DNA of 64,000 nt from Vombatus ursinus (taxonomy: Eukaryota > Chordata > Mammalia > Diprotodontia > Vombatidae). This document shows, one piece after another, positions 52,685 to 63,540 of this stretch (the stretch's first letter is position 1; every line of letters begins with the position of its first letter). Location of the stretch: positions 11,981,665 to 12,045,664 of the forward strand of contig NW_020954615.1 in NCBI RefSeq assembly GCF_900497805.2. The letters run 5' to 3'. The notes below the pieces were generated by a model. The model ran no database searches. It was not told the DNA's origin and saw only the letters and a list, made by a program, of their open reading frames with translations. The position numbers were made by a program, and so were the translations under genes.

Positions 52685-53075
52685 GAAAACATCCTCTACC
52701 AATGCAGGTTGGCACATTCTCTACAACTTGTAGTTTTAGGGAATTACCTAGAACGGAAGTGTCAGGGACACATGGGGACTACAGCAGTGTTGACCAAATC
52801 AGATTAAAATATAATTGGAAAATATTGAATAAACTAAATAAAAATGTAATAAAACCTAGATAACTTTACTTTTGATAAGTAAGTTAATATGCAGCTCACA
52901 GGGATCCTTATGTATGGGATTTTGCCCCCTCCCCACTTTCTATTTGAGTTGGGAACCCCTGGCCTAGGGCACTGAGAGTGTAAGTTACTTCCTCTGGTCA
53001 CACAATCAGTTTATGAAGTGAGATTTAAACCCAGGTCTTCCTGCCTTCAAAGTCAGTTCTTTATCCAGGACACAA
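52685..53075 (-). mobile_element. CORE-SINE with non-MIR tail, split by a hAT-like element
   Basis: Left 52685-52753: CCTCTACCAATGCAGGTTGG, CTACAACTTGTAGTTTTAGG. Right 52962-53075: GCCTAGGGCACTGAGAGTGT, GTCACACAATCAGTTTATGA, AACCCAGGTCTTCCTGCCTT. Same family as 9445-9618 and 62440-62670. Confidence 0.8.
52754..52961 (+). mobile_element. hAT-like nonautonomous DNA element
   Basis: 208 bp. Ends CGGAAGTGTCAG and GGGAACCCCTG resemble the inverted ends CAGAGGTGTC...GACACCTCTG that I recall for this family. Internal CAGATTAAAATATAATTGG, TAATAAAACCTAGATAACTT, AGCTCACAGGGATCCTTATG. Flanked by ACCTAGAA (52746-52753) and GCCTAGGG (52962-52969), a diverged 8-bp duplication as in hAT elements. Confidence 0.65.
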
Positions 53076-53489
53076 TAGAATTAAACAAGAAATGGAGAGT
53101 GTGCTGAATTGACTCAGGAAAATTGTAAAGCTTCTTTCTTGACCTCAAACTTCTAGAAATAAAGGCCAACCTTTGGAAAAGCAACATCCAGTTGGTGGTA
53201 TGGTAAGGCTGTGAATCCTGGATTTAGTATGGTCTCCCAATTCACATCTTGTGAAAATGCCAGCCCTTCTAATGGATATTGGCATTTTGTTAGGCGCTTC
53301 TTGAACACAGAAAAGCTTTCAACAGTCATAGGAAGGAAACTATAATTACTCACTCTCTGACCACCTCCACATCACTAGAAACTAGGACTCACCTTCTGGA
53401 TCCCCTCAACTCTGATGGGTGAGTTTCTTGTCTTATCTATCTGACATTTCCTGCAGTCTCTTTACCTTGCCCCTCCCTCAAAAGTACCT
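53076..53489. other. Unassigned, no gene found
   Basis: No repeat or exon recognised. Confidence 0.4.
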
Positions 53490-53645
53490 TTCCTTCCTAT
53501 CTGCTTTCTAGAACTTCATTTTATGCTGTTTCCCCACTAGAAAGTAAGCTCTTTGTGGGTAGGTTCTGTCTTGCTTTAATATGTATCTCCAGAATTTTGC
53601 ATAGTTCCTGGCACATAGTAAGCATTTAATAAATGTCCTATCTCT
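53490..53645 (+). mobile_element. L2 LINE 3' end
   Basis: CCACTAGAAAGTAAGCTCTT, TGTGGGTAGGTTCTGTCTTG, CATAGTTCCTGGCACATAGT, AAGCATTTAATAAATGTCCT. Confidence 0.88.
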
Positions 53646-54119
53646 AATACAGTGAGGGCAAGGCAAGGAAATAGATAATTGGGGCAAGACCAGCTGTCCC
53701 TCAGATCCATCTCCCTTCTTCTGATGGGACTGGAGCCAAAATGTATCGCTTCTCTGTTTCCATCCTACTGTTGATGACAAATTAATTTGCAAGACTATCT
53801 AGAGAAAGGCATCTTCCCCTGCTGGCAGCAGCCTAGCTGTAAAATGTGTTAATCCAGAGGGCTAGCAGGTGGCACTCCTCATCCACCAGAAATCAACAAG
53901 GAAAGGAACACAGGGGATTTCTTTCTCCTATAAAAGAATTTCCGGGATTAACAAGCAGATTGGGGAGGGTTCTTCTGGGAGCCTCTGAAATCATACCTGA
54001 GAAATGCTGCCTATCCCACCTATACTAAGACTCCAAGCATGGAAGGGAGGAATTCAGATCTTAATGAGAGGGCAGGTCTAAAATAGGAGCCTTGGAGAAT
54101 GGTGTTCTGCATGAGGGTC
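53646..54119. other. Unassigned, no gene found
   Basis: Nothing recognised. Confidence 0.4.
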
Positions 54120-54290
54120 AGCATATTGAGGCACTGCTCCTGACTGTACCAAGAACTAGCTCTATGACCTTGGTTAAGTCTCTTCCCTTCTCGTTCACTC
54201 AGTTTGCTCGTCTATAAAATGTCTGCGTTGAAAAATATACTTTTAGGGTTTCTTCTTGATGAGACAATTATATCACCAAGAATGAGTTGC
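54120..54290 (+). mobile_element. MIR CORE-SINE
   Basis: AGAACTAGCTCTATGACCTT, GGTTAAGTCTCTTCCCTTCT, TCAGTTTGCTCGTCTATAAA. Confidence 0.75.
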
Positions 54291-54884
54291 TATATGTTTG
54301 AGTGCTGTAGGATTTCAGAAAATTGTCAGTTCCGTGACTTAAAGCTCAGAGCTTATCTCAGGATAGTTATCAAGGATTTAAGCTAGGAAAAGAACTATTG
54401 GCACCCATGCCTCATCAAGATGTGGTAAGTGAAATTCTGTTTGGAATTGTGGATAGCATATTTCTGCCCCTACATTCTACTGTCTAACAGCTGGTGCCTG
54501 CATCACAGCACCTGTATCCTGTTATGGAGCTAATGTATCCTACTACTCAGAAATAGTCAAACTTAATGATTCATGCATATATTCATTCAACTGCCTCAAA
54601 CAGAGGGGAAGAAAACCAACTGGCCTCAGTCTGAGAACAGGGCATCTTATAAACTCACTTATCACCATGAGATAGGTGATCTGACCTAGTTAATGCTGGT
54701 CCCATATTACCATTCTCTGATGAGAATATCATAGAGATAAAAAACTGAAGCATATTAGGTTACTCAACTCTCACTGCAGGTCCTAGTTATTTATGAGACT
54801 TCCTGGTTGGATAAGCCTGCTGTTTTCCTCAGAACTGGTATTACAGAGGTCCAGGATGACTATTTCAATTCCATCCAACCTGAC
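54291..54884. other. Unassigned, no gene found
   Basis: No clear repeat or coding signal. Confidence 0.4.
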
Positions 54885-55000
54885 TCAACTTAGCAAACAT
54901 TTATCAAATATCTTCTCTATATGAGGTAGCCTGTGAGGTGCTAGGAATACAAAGACAGAGATGAAATCTGCCCATTGGGAGCTTATAGTCTAATGCCTAT
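54885..55000 (-). mobile_element. L2 LINE 3' end, antisense
   Basis: AGCAAACATTTATCAAATAT, GTGAGGTGCTAGGAATACAA, CCCATTGGGAGCTTATAGTC. Confidence 0.85.
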
Positions 55001-55019
55001 GTTTTTCCAAGGAACTATA

Positions 55020-55205
55020 AAAGATTTGGCTTGGTATTGTGGATAGAGTGCTGTATTTGGATTCAGGAAGATCTAGATATGAATCTAACTTTAGACAATT
55101 AACTTGCTGAACAAAACAAAACCTAGCCTTAGATAGTTAATAGCTATGTGACCCTGGGCAATTATCTTAAATTCTCTGAGACTTAGTTTCCTCACTAAAT
55201 ACAAT
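55020..55205 (+). mobile_element. MIR/THER CORE-SINE
   Basis: TTGTGGATAGAGTGCTGTAT, ATTCAGGAAGATCTAGATAT, AGCTATGTGACCCTGGGCAA, CTTAGTTTCCTCACTAAATA. A short A-rich patch (AACAAAACAAAACC) interrupts the core. Confidence 0.82.
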
Positions 55206-56130
55206 GAAATTGAATAGTAGTAAATGTAAAGTCATATCTGGATTCAAAAAAATCAACTTTGTAAGTATATCTGAAAAAGAACTATGGATATTAGTGGACT
55301 ACAAGCCCAATATGAGTCAATAGTTTAATTTTGCAGTCAGGAAAGTAAATGAAGTCTTATACAGCATAACTTGAAGAAGTAACTATGGGCGTGGTTCCTC
55401 CCTCTTCTCTTGACACACACACCCATACTCTGTTCAGCTCAGCCCATATCTCCAGTATTATGTTCATTTTGGAGCATCATACTTGATAAAAGACTGTGCA
55501 AGTTGGAGAGCTTCTAAAGAAGGGAAACCAAGATGATGAGGGGATCCAAGTTCATACCATATGAGAATTGTTTAAAGTAGTTGAGGATGTTTACTTTGGA
55601 GGAAAAAAAATGATATGATCAACAAATACTGCCATCCTCTACTCTCTCAAGGGCTCTCGACTGGTTCTACTTGGCCCCAAAGGGCAGAACAAAGAAACAA
55701 AGGAAGCAAAATGGCAAAAAGAAAAGAAACTGTAGGTGGGATATCAGGAACATATTCCTAAGAATTGTTGTGTTGAGTTTTTCTGATTCTTTTTGGAAGA
55801 TACTGAAATGCTTTGCCATTTCCTTCTCCAGCTCATTTTATATATGAGGAAACTGAGGCAAACAGGGCTAAATGATTTGCCCAGGATCACACAGCTAGTA
55901 AGTGCCTGGGGTTAGATTTAAGCTCAGGAAGATAAGTATTCCTCATCCCTGATCCAGCACTCTAGCCACTGTGCCATCTAGCTGCCCTAAGAATTGGTGT
56001 TCTCTAAAAGTGGAATCAGCTTCCTCAGGAGAGGGTCTACCAACAAAGACTAAATAACCATTTGTCTAATATGGTATAGAGGGAATTCTCCTTCAGCTCT
56101 GATGTCCTAAGTTCCATGATTTGCTATTAT
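55206..56130 (+). mobile_element. CR1/L3 LINE 3' part, split by a MAR1 SINE
   Basis: Sense: AATGTAAAGTCATATCTGGA, TTAGTGGACTACAAGCCCAA, TATGAGTCAATAGTTTAATT, TCTCCAGTATTATGTTCATT, GGGAAACCAAGATGATGAGG, then after the SINE AAAAGTGGAATCAGCTTCCT and CTCTGATGTCCTAAGTTCCA. It includes the ORF2 C-terminus and 3' UTR. Confidence 0.88.
55772..55985 (-). mobile_element. MAR1-type SINE inside CR1/L3
   Basis: TTGCCATTTCCTTCTCCAGC, ATATGAGGAAACTGAGGCAA, GATCACACAGCTAGTAAGTG, GTGCCATCTAGCTGCC. Flanks CCTAAGAATTGTTGT (55757-55771) and CCTAAGAATTGGTGT (55986-56000) differ by one base: a 15-bp target-site duplication. Confidence 0.96.
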
Positions 56131-57204
56131 CTAAACTAGCAAGAAGGTGGGCATCACAAATATAAATTGTTAAAAATTTCCCAATTTGTTGAGCCCAAAT
56201 GAATGAGGTCTTACTGTAAGATGAACTGGATTTAGCATTGAAGCTGCTTTACCTTTCCCTGCCAGTCTAATTGGGATGGAAGTAAGTGGATTTTTTTTAA
56301 AAGATCACTATCTACTTCAATGTTATGGTTCTCTTTTTTAAAAAATGGACTATCTCTTTAGATGTGCCATCAAAGGCTGAAGTCCCCAGAAGCCATTAAT
56401 TGTGATCATGGTACTTCATCTCCACCATTTGGGCAAGAAATAGATTTCTTAATAAAAGCTGGGAGACATGATTAAAAGTGGTTGGTATATATTTGCATTG
56501 CATTTAAACTCTGCACATCCAAAGGCCCTTAAATAGATTCTGTACACTAATAATTATAGTTGATAAATGGGAGCATAGCATCATTATCCTGGAACAGAGG
56601 AGTGATTTGGAAATTATTTTTGCTTCCCTCTGACAGTTTATATGTCTGCAGTGGATTAAATTCCCCCCCAACACTTCAAGATAAATAGAAACTGAATTCG
56701 ATAAAACAGTTCTTCTATAGTTTTGGTGTTACCAAGGTACATTCATTATAGCAGGGGAAAAAATGATACAAGAGGAAAATGCACATGAGAATCCTCTCTA
56801 GTGGAAGAACTAGATCATTAGGAGCTCAAAATGCAAATGAATTCAGACTTAGAAAACCTAAATCTATTCAGCAGATGCTATCAACCAGGAGATATTTAGT
56901 GCTTTATCATTCACAATCTCCCTCCCAGGATCAAAGTCTGATCCCCAGTGCTAAATTTATTAGTGTTTTAAACATCTGTTTCTCCCTTGATTTAATTTAC
57001 TAGACCTGATGCATTGTTAATTGAAATGCACATATAGGGCATTCAGCATCTTAATTGTCTAAAAGAAGTCTGGTAATGAAAGCAAGAGATAAGGGATGGT
57101 TCAGAAGAAAGGTGCAGTTCTGAATAAAGATGAATTTCCAGGGCTTTCCAATGAATTTTCTTATCCACTATTTATTCATATTTCATCTTTCCCTCTGATG
57201 ACTT
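56131..57204. other. Repeat-free AT-rich island, no gene found
   Basis: Over 1 kb with no recognisable repeat, containing homeodomain/POU-like words (ATGCAAATG at 56831, TTAATTG several times). It may be unique or constrained non-coding DNA. No coding frame longer than 74 codons. Confidence 0.4.
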
Positions 57205-57600
57205 GAGGATAATCTAAGAGTTGGAAGGGAACTTAGGGGTCTATCTCCTAGTCCAAATAATCCTTGACCAGTAATCCACTCTGTAATATGGTCAACCAAC
57301 CATGGCTGTAAGTCACCAGTGAGTCATTACCTTACAAGGCAATTGGGCACCAATTTGGGCATGCATACTAAGTAGAAAGTTATTGTTGATGATTTCTTTA
57401 TGTTGAAATCTGACTCTGTAAGCCCCCTGCATTGCTCCTAGGCCTTCCCAATGAGACCAAGCACAAGTTTCACCCCTCTTTATGACTCACATTAATTTAA
57501 AGCCCCAAGAATAATAAAATCCTACAGTTAGACAGGACCTTGGAGGTTGTTTAGTTCAATTTTCTGTCTTACACATAGGAATAATAATACTTCTTCCACA
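57205..57600 (-). mobile_element. CR1/L3 LINE 3' fragment and MIR-like scrap
   Basis: 57205-57490: AATCTAAGAGTTGGAAGGGA, TGGTCAACCAACCATGGCTG, CCTGCATTGCTCCTAGGCCT follow the antisense CR1/L3 3' order. 57515-57600: CTACAGTTAGACAGGACCTT begins a second antisense CR1/MIR-like piece. Confidence 0.5.
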
Positions 57601-57819
57601 TTCAAGGGATCTATAAAATATGCTCTCTTGACTCACCTAGATCACAACCCTTCAGTAGGCTAATGTATGGGAGTTCTTAAGGGGAAATTGTGACAAAATG
57701 ACTGAATGAGTGGTTATGAAGAAATTTCACTTCTTTTCATCACCTCAGAACAGCAATAAGCATGCCAAGCACAGTAAAAGAAAAACAACCATAACAAGCA
57801 GAAAAGTGGAAAAAACATT

Positions 57820-58220
57820 GTCAGTCAATTAGTCGACAAACATTTAATAAGCACTTATTATGTGGGAGGCACTGTGCTTGAAGGTACAAAGAAAGGTAAC
57901 AAACAATCCCTTCTTTCAAGGACCACACATTCTAATTGGAATAGATTGTATGTAAATAGTCATAACTAGCTTTATAAAAGAAATATACAGAGTAGATGGA
58001 AGGTACTTTCAGAGGATAAGGGACGAGCAGCTGGAAGGAATGAGGAATCTCCTGTTCCAGGATGTGATGCTTGAGTTGAGCCTTAAAGAGAAACCAAGAA
58101 GTGCAAGAAGTGATGTGAAGAAGAGCATTCTGGGCACAAGGAGGAACTGAGGCAAAGGCATGGAAATGGCAGGGAGAATTTGTCTTATAGGATACTTCTG
58201 AGGAAAAAAATAAGAAAGAC
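57820..58220 (-). mobile_element. L2 LINE, antisense C-terminus and 3' UTR
   Basis: ATTTAATAAGCACTTATTAT, GGGAGGCACTGTGCTTGAAG, ACATTCTAATTGGAATAGAT, TGCTTGAGTTGAGCCTTAAA, AAGAGCATTCTGGGCACAAG. Confidence 0.88.
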
Positions 58221-58797
58221 TGAAAAAAAGAACATAAAAAAATGTTCTTAATATCATGAATAAATACTATCAATTAAGTAAATGTTATCAATTAAAATTA
58301 TAAATTATAAAATTAAAATTATATTTTTAAGAAAGGATCAATTCAACCAAAAAAATTAGACGCACAGAAAAGAGAGTTGATCTACCGCAAGAACATTTTG
58401 AGTGGATAAAGAACTACATAAGAAATATAAGAAAAGATGTGGCATGTATAAAAATGAATGAGTGCTGAAAGAGTTTACAGAGATAAATGGAATTTGAGAG
58501 ATTAATCTGAAAATAATTTGTTTCCCAAGGAAAAAAAAGGAAGCATCTAAAATACATTCAAGTAAATAATAGAATAAAATCTGCCAGACATAGTGGGGGG
58601 TGGGGGAAGAGTACAAAGTGTAAATTGACAGAATTCAGGACCCCAAGAGAAACTCCAAGTTTTATTCAACCAGAAATAGTTACACAACACCAAATTTTCA
58701 GTTTCAGATAAAGAATTTTCCCATAATATAGGCCAAATCAATTCGCATAGCAGAAAGCACATATGTGAATCATATAGGATTGCTCAAGGAGAATTTT
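58221..58797. other. A-rich unassigned sequence, no gene found
   Basis: AATTAAAATTATAAATTATAA and other A-rich sequence. It may be part of an old LINE that resumes after the L1 at 59515-59760, but I cannot name it. Confidence 0.4.
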
Positions 58798-59505
58798 TTT
58801 ATAGATGTATTAGCTCCATTTTAAAATGTATGTATTTATTTTTAGTCTTCAATATTCACTTCCATAAGATTTTGAGTTCCAAAGTTTCTTTCCCTTTCTC
58901 CCCTCCACCTACCCCAAGATAGTATGCAGTCTGACATAGGCTATACATATACATTCATATTAAATATATTTTCACATCAGTCATGTTGTAAAGAAGAATT
59001 AGAACCAATGGGAGGAACCACAAGAAAGAAGAAACAACAACAAAAACAAAAGAGCAAATAGTATGCTTCGATCTTCATTCAGACTCCAAAGTTCTTTTTC
59101 TGGATGTGGATAGCATTTTCTATCATGAGTCTTTTGGAGGTGTATTAGATCTTTGCATTGCTAAGTAAGTCTATCAAAGTTAGTCATTGCACAATGTTGC
59201 TGCTACTGTGTACAATGTTCTCCTGGTTCTGCTCACTTCACTTAGCATCAGATCATATGAGTCTTTCCAAATTTTTCTGAATTCTACCTGCTCATTATTT
59301 CTTATAGCTCAATAGTATTCCATTACAATCATATACCACAACTTATTCAGCCATTCCCCAATTGATGGCATCCTCTCAATTTCTAATTCTTGGTCACCAC
59401 AAAGAAGAGCTGCTATAAATATTTTTGTACATGTGGGTCCTTTTCCCATTTTTATGATCTCTTTAGGATACAGACCTAGAAGTGGTATGCACAGTTTTAT
59501 TTGAT
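58798..59505 (-). mobile_element. L1 LINE 3' end, antisense, 5' truncated
   Basis: TTTTGAGTTCCAAAGTTTCT, TATGCTTCGATCTTCATTCA, GAGTCTTTTGGAGGTGTATT, TCTCCTGGTTCTGCTCACTT, AGCTCAATAGTATTCCATTA, CCATTCCCCAATTGATGGCA, TTTAGGATACAGACCTAGAA. GAGAATTTT at 58789-58797 and 59506-59514 is a likely target-site duplication. Confidence 0.9.
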
Positions 59506-60293
59506 GAGAATTTTGAAGGAAAGAAAAATTTGGAATGCATTATACCAAAAGGCAAGGGAAATTGACTTTACATTAATATTGTCTATCCTACAAATTTGGG
59601 AATGCACTTTCATAAAAATAAAAAATGTTCTTGGCAATATTATGAGAATCTTACTTGCTTTCCTTCAGAAAAAATAAATGAATTGGGCAAGACTTTTGAC
59701 TTTAAATCCATCTCAAAGCATAAACGTTAAGAGATAAATACCTTTCTCCCAAAAGCTGGGAAAGTAACAACTCAGGGCTTATATTCTGTAAAAAGGGCCA
59801 TTATTTCTTTGAGTTTTCTTCTTGTTTGTGGGTCATAAAAATGCCATGGGCTAGGAAATGAGGGTTGATTCTAATAGGAGGACACAGAACACAAGGAATA
59901 GGCCTAGAGGAAGGAAAGATGAGGGAGGAAAGGAATTAATTATTATTTCTTGAACTCAGGCACCAGGAGTCAAGTTAAAAAAAAAAGATAATAAGTTCAG
60001 GAAAAGGGTAATTCTGGGAGGAAAATAACCTCATGTATGGTCTAGTTAGGGAAGTGAAAAAAGATTATATCAATGAAATCAGAATCCAGTGATTGATAAC
60101 TGATATGTTCTGTAGAAGAAGGTGCATCTCTGTTTGAGGGCAGATACTAAGGTTGGGTTGTTGTAAGCAAAGCAAGGCCTTACTATGCTTTGTTCAGTAC
60201 TCCACTGAGGCTGTGATCCCATCAGTGTGTGCTCTCTCAGTCTAGTTCATATTATAATCCATCAGTGCCTTCTCATTCTGAGTGACTCTTTTT
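59506..60293. other. Unassigned, no gene found
   Basis: No named repeat. AATGCACTTTCATAAAAATA is possibly LINE-like. Confidence 0.35.
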
Positions 60294-60393
60294 NNNNNNN
60301 NNNNNNNNNNNNNNNNNNNNNNNNNNNNNNNNNNNNNNNNNNNNNNNNNNNNNNNNNNNNNNNNNNNNNNNNNNNNNNNNNNNNNNNNNNNNN
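60294..60393. other. Assembly gap of 100 N
   Basis: Exactly 100 Ns, a placeholder size, with (TC)n directly on its right side. Confidence 0.98.
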
Positions 60394-60440
<47 letters not shown>

Positions 60441-60453
60441 GTCTCTCTCTCAT
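60394..60453. repeat. (TC)n microsatellite beside gap
   Basis: TC units up to about 60430 then CTCTGTCTCT variants. The true array length is hidden by the gap. Confidence 0.95.
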
Positions 60454-60779
60454 TCTTGTTCTCACTCTCTCCTACAATAACAGTAACTTGCCTGCTTTTA
60501 AATCACACAACAAACCTTCAGAATTGGAAGGAAATGAAGAAGCAATCTTTGTCTAATTCATGCCTTCATGAGGTACTTGCAAAACAGGTCATCCAAGTAC
60601 TTTTCTTGGAGACCACAAGTGAAGGAGAATATACTATCTTCTGAAGCAACTTATTCCACTTTAATTCATTAATTGCAACAAAATCTGTCCTTTCATCAAG
60701 GCTAAAATTATTTATTTTTGCAACTTCCACCCTCTTTACTTCAGTCCCATTCAATTCACTGTAACATTCCATTCTTCTC

Positions 60780-60965
60780 CCACCAGAATATTGTCCAATT
60801 CCCTCCTACTCTCACGTCTTTATAGTTCTCCCATTATATTTTGTCTTCTTCTATTAGAATGTGAGCTGCTTGAGAGTGTGATAATTTTCTTTTCTTCTAT
60901 TTGTACCTCCAGAGTTTAGCATAATGCCTGGCACATAGTTAGTACTTAATAAGTGCTTTATCTGT
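60780..60965 (+). mobile_element. L2 LINE 3' end
   Basis: TATTAGAATGTGAGCTGCTT, TTGTACCTCCAGAGTTTAGC, TAATGCCTGGCACATAGTTA, GTACTTAATAAGTGCTTTAT. Confidence 0.9.
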
Positions 60966-60968
60966 GTC

Positions 60969-60970
60969 TC

Positions 60971-61020
<50 letters not shown>

Positions 61021-61021
61021 T
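60969..61021. repeat. (TCTA)n microsatellite
   Basis: About 13 uninterrupted TCTA units directly after the L2 3' terminus. Confidence 0.96.
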
Positions 61022-61054
61022 GTTGTTCCTAGCTCCACATCTTGGGATAAAGTA

Positions 61055-61265
61055 GGACAAATCTAGAAAAAAGCTCTGGATATGCAATCAGAAGAACTGA
61101 GTTCTAATCCTACATCTGATTCTTCCTAGCTATGTGACTATGGGCAAATCATATAAACTCCCTGGGCCTCAGTTTGTTTGTTTGTTTTTTATTTAAAGAT
61201 TGAGGAGAGATGGACTTAGCCTCTGAAGTCCATTCTACCACTACATCTATGATTATATGATCCTA
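61055..61265 (+). mobile_element. MIR/THER CORE-SINE
   Basis: TGGATATGCAATCAGAAGAA, CTAGCTATGTGACTATGGGC, CCCTGGGCCTCAGTTTGTTT, CCTCTGAAGTCCATTCTACC, CATCTATGATTATATGATCC. A GTTTGTTTGTTT patch lies in the middle. Confidence 0.85.
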
Positions 61266-61317
61266 TGATAAGGCCAATCTCTCTTTCATATGATAGAGCT
61301 TCAAAGTTAGTAGTCAA

Positions 61318-61770
61318 TTGTCAATAACATTTATTAAATACCTACTATGTGCCAGGCACTGTACTAAACAATAGAGATACAAATATGGAAAAAGAAAAAC
61401 AATTCCTTCCAGCAAAAGGCTTAAAAATCTATTGAAGGAAAACTACACACAAAAGGAAGATGAAAAGTAGAACGGGGAGAGAGAAAGAAGGTACCCAACC
61501 CAAGAACATCATGGAGGAATCCAGCAGACAAGTCACAAAGTAGTACAGCCAGGTGAAAAATGAGATGTTTGAGCTGATCTCCTTAAATGGAGATTTGGAG
61601 TTCATGACTCCACCCTCCAATCAGAGGGGCAACAGTAGTGATGAGGTGGAGGACTAAAGCTGATAGAATCTTGCACAATGATAAAGTTGTCCCAATAATG
61701 AGTTTCCTGGGAGATGGTAATGTCAGAGATTTCCCAGAGTGATGCAGCCAGGTGACAATTGAGGAAAGGA
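61318..61770 (-). mobile_element. L2-type LINE 3' region, antisense
   Basis: TTATTAAATACCTACTATGT, GCCAGGCACTGTACTAAACA are the L2 3' end. The remainder (GAACATCATGGAGGAATCCA, GACTCCACCCTCCAATCAGA) looks like a variant L2 UTR that differs from the other copies here. Confidence 0.65.
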
Positions 61771-62080
61771 TTGGAAACAGTAGTGTTCTCCTAAGTTTTG
61801 TCCAGTTTAAATACCACAGCCCTTTCCACTGTTTATCATATGACATGAACATGAACCCAAGGTCATTCTGGTCATTCTTCTAGATGCTTTCCAGTTTTTT
61901 ATCTCCTTCCAAAAATTACTTTACTCAGGACTGATTATATTACAATAGTTACCCAAGTGGTGTGACCAGGGAAGAACACCATGGGACTAGCCCCAGTCTA
62001 TTCCTTGAGACTATGCCTCCCTTAATACCTTAATATAATTTGAGAATAATGCATTTGGGTTTTTGCTGCCATAACACACT

Positions 62081-62330
62081 ACATATACATATACATATAC
62101 ATATATGTACATATATGTATGTGTACATATGTATACATATATATAATATATACATATATGTAGTATATGTGTGTGTTACATATCATATACACAGAGAGCC
62201 ACACAGAAAGAGACAGAGACAGAGAGAGACAGATAAAGAGGCAGAGAGACAGAAACAGAGGCAGAAAAGAGACAGACAAACAGAGAGACAAAGAGACAGA
62301 GAGAAAGAGAGACAGAGACAGAGAGAGAGA
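62081..62330. repeat. (ATACAT)n and (GA/GACA)n compound simple repeat inside CR1/L3
   Basis: ATACATATACATATACATAT followed from about 62195 by GAGACAGAGACAGAGAGAGA units. Confidence 0.93.
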
Positions 62331-62439
62331 CTTGAGGTCCAGTAAAAATCTAAGATTTGTTTACAGATAAATAGCAGTTAATCCTATACTTGTAAACTTG
62401 ATTTTTAAGCAAAAAGCAATACACTATATTATTTAGGAA

Positions 62440-62670
62440 TTTGGGAACTGTACTTGTGATTTCATTAGTATGGAGAACTCCTGGGTGAGGAAGTTACCTC
62501 TACCAATTCAAGACAGGACCTTCTCTGCAATTTAGAGACTGACCTAGAGCGTTAAGAGTTTAAGAAACTTACCCAGGGTCACACAGCCAGGAGATGTCAG
62601 AAGTAAGACTTGAACCTAGGGCACCTTGACTCTTTGGTCAACCCTCTCTCCCCAATAACCCATTCTACTT
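62440..62670 (-). mobile_element. CORE-SINE with non-MIR tail, inside CR1/L3
   Basis: AAGTTACCTCTACCAATTCA, AGGACCTTCTCTGCAATTTA, CCAGGGTCACACAGCCAGGA, ACTTGAACCTAGGGCACCTT. Confidence 0.82.
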
Positions 62671-63060
62671 CTTTACTTTTACCTCCATTAAATTTCACGT
62701 TACTTAGATTCTACCTGATGTTTTAGCCTCTCAAGACTGTTTTGGATTTGGACTCCATTATATAACATATTAGTTATCCCTCTCTTCTTTCTATCTGTCA
62801 ACTTGATAAGCAGGACATCCATGGATTTATCCAAGTCATTAATAAAAATACTAACTAGCATAGGGACAAGCCCAGGTCCCTTGGTCCCTTCAGTGGAAAG
62901 TGCCTTCCAAGTTGTCATTAAACCAGTAATAATTATTCTCTGGGCCCAGAAGTTCAACTGCTTTGAAACCAAATAAATATACTGTAGCTTTTATTTGAAA
63001 AAAAAGTGTGGGAGACTATACCAAATACTTTGGTGAAACCGAGGTAAAAATAAGTATAAA

Positions 63061-63540
63061 GACAGGGTTGTGCTGGAGCCAGAGCATACCACTCACTAGA
63101 GTTAATTGGTAAATACTGAGTGTGAGCCTTTAGCCCTTAGAAATCAACAAACACTCTGAATCTGGGCTTGACTGATTGTTTTGTTGATTGTCTGGAATTA
63201 AGAAAGTGATGGAGAAAACTGTTAATAATGCAGATTCAGCTTAAAAGTACATCATGCATACAAAATTTTTTTCCATCGAGTCCATTGTTAAACATTTAGC
63301 AGCACACCAAAGGTATTTTGACCTACCCATTTAGAAACTATGTCCAAAAAATAAAAACAGATTAGTGTAATATGACCTGTTCTTTTAAAATTATGATTAA
63401 ATATTGTGTTAGAAACTTAACATCGAACATCCAAACAGAGAGCCTAACTTGCTTAGTATCTTTGAGCCAATTAATAACAACATATAATCCTAACCCATTT
63501 TAGTCCCTCCCTCAAAGGCCCCACTAAAATAGGGGAAGCC
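63061..63540. other. Unassigned, possibly repetitive, no gene found
   Basis: GTTGTGCTGGAGCCAGAGCA, CTGGGCTTGACTGATTGTTT give the impression of an old interspersed repeat, but no family can be named. Confidence 0.35.

Larger units (their letters stand above)
61850..63060 (-). mobile_element. CR1/L3 LINE with internal simple repeats and CORE-SINE
   Basis: 61850-62080: AGTGGTGTGACCAGGGAAGA, GAGACTATGCCTCCCTTAAT. 62331-62440: CTATACTTGTAAACTTGATT. 62671-63060: TTATCCAAGTCATTAATAAA, CAAGTTGTCATTAAACCAGT. The minus-strand codons of the last block include FINDLDKSMD and GLMTTWKALS, the CR1-type reverse transcriptase, decayed. Blocks are collinear around the repeat tract (62081-62330) and the SINE (62440-62670). 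Confidence 0.85.

Noticed and set aside
58798-59505. Possible processed pseudogene (A-rich flanks)
   Set aside because: The text is antisense L1 3' UTR, matching the copies at 10.8, 19.0 and 36.8 kb.
62040-62345. Arg/Gln/Glu-rich frames resembling a coiled coil or RS-like protein
   Set aside because: Encoded by GACAGA and ATACAT simple repeats inside a CR1/L3 copy.
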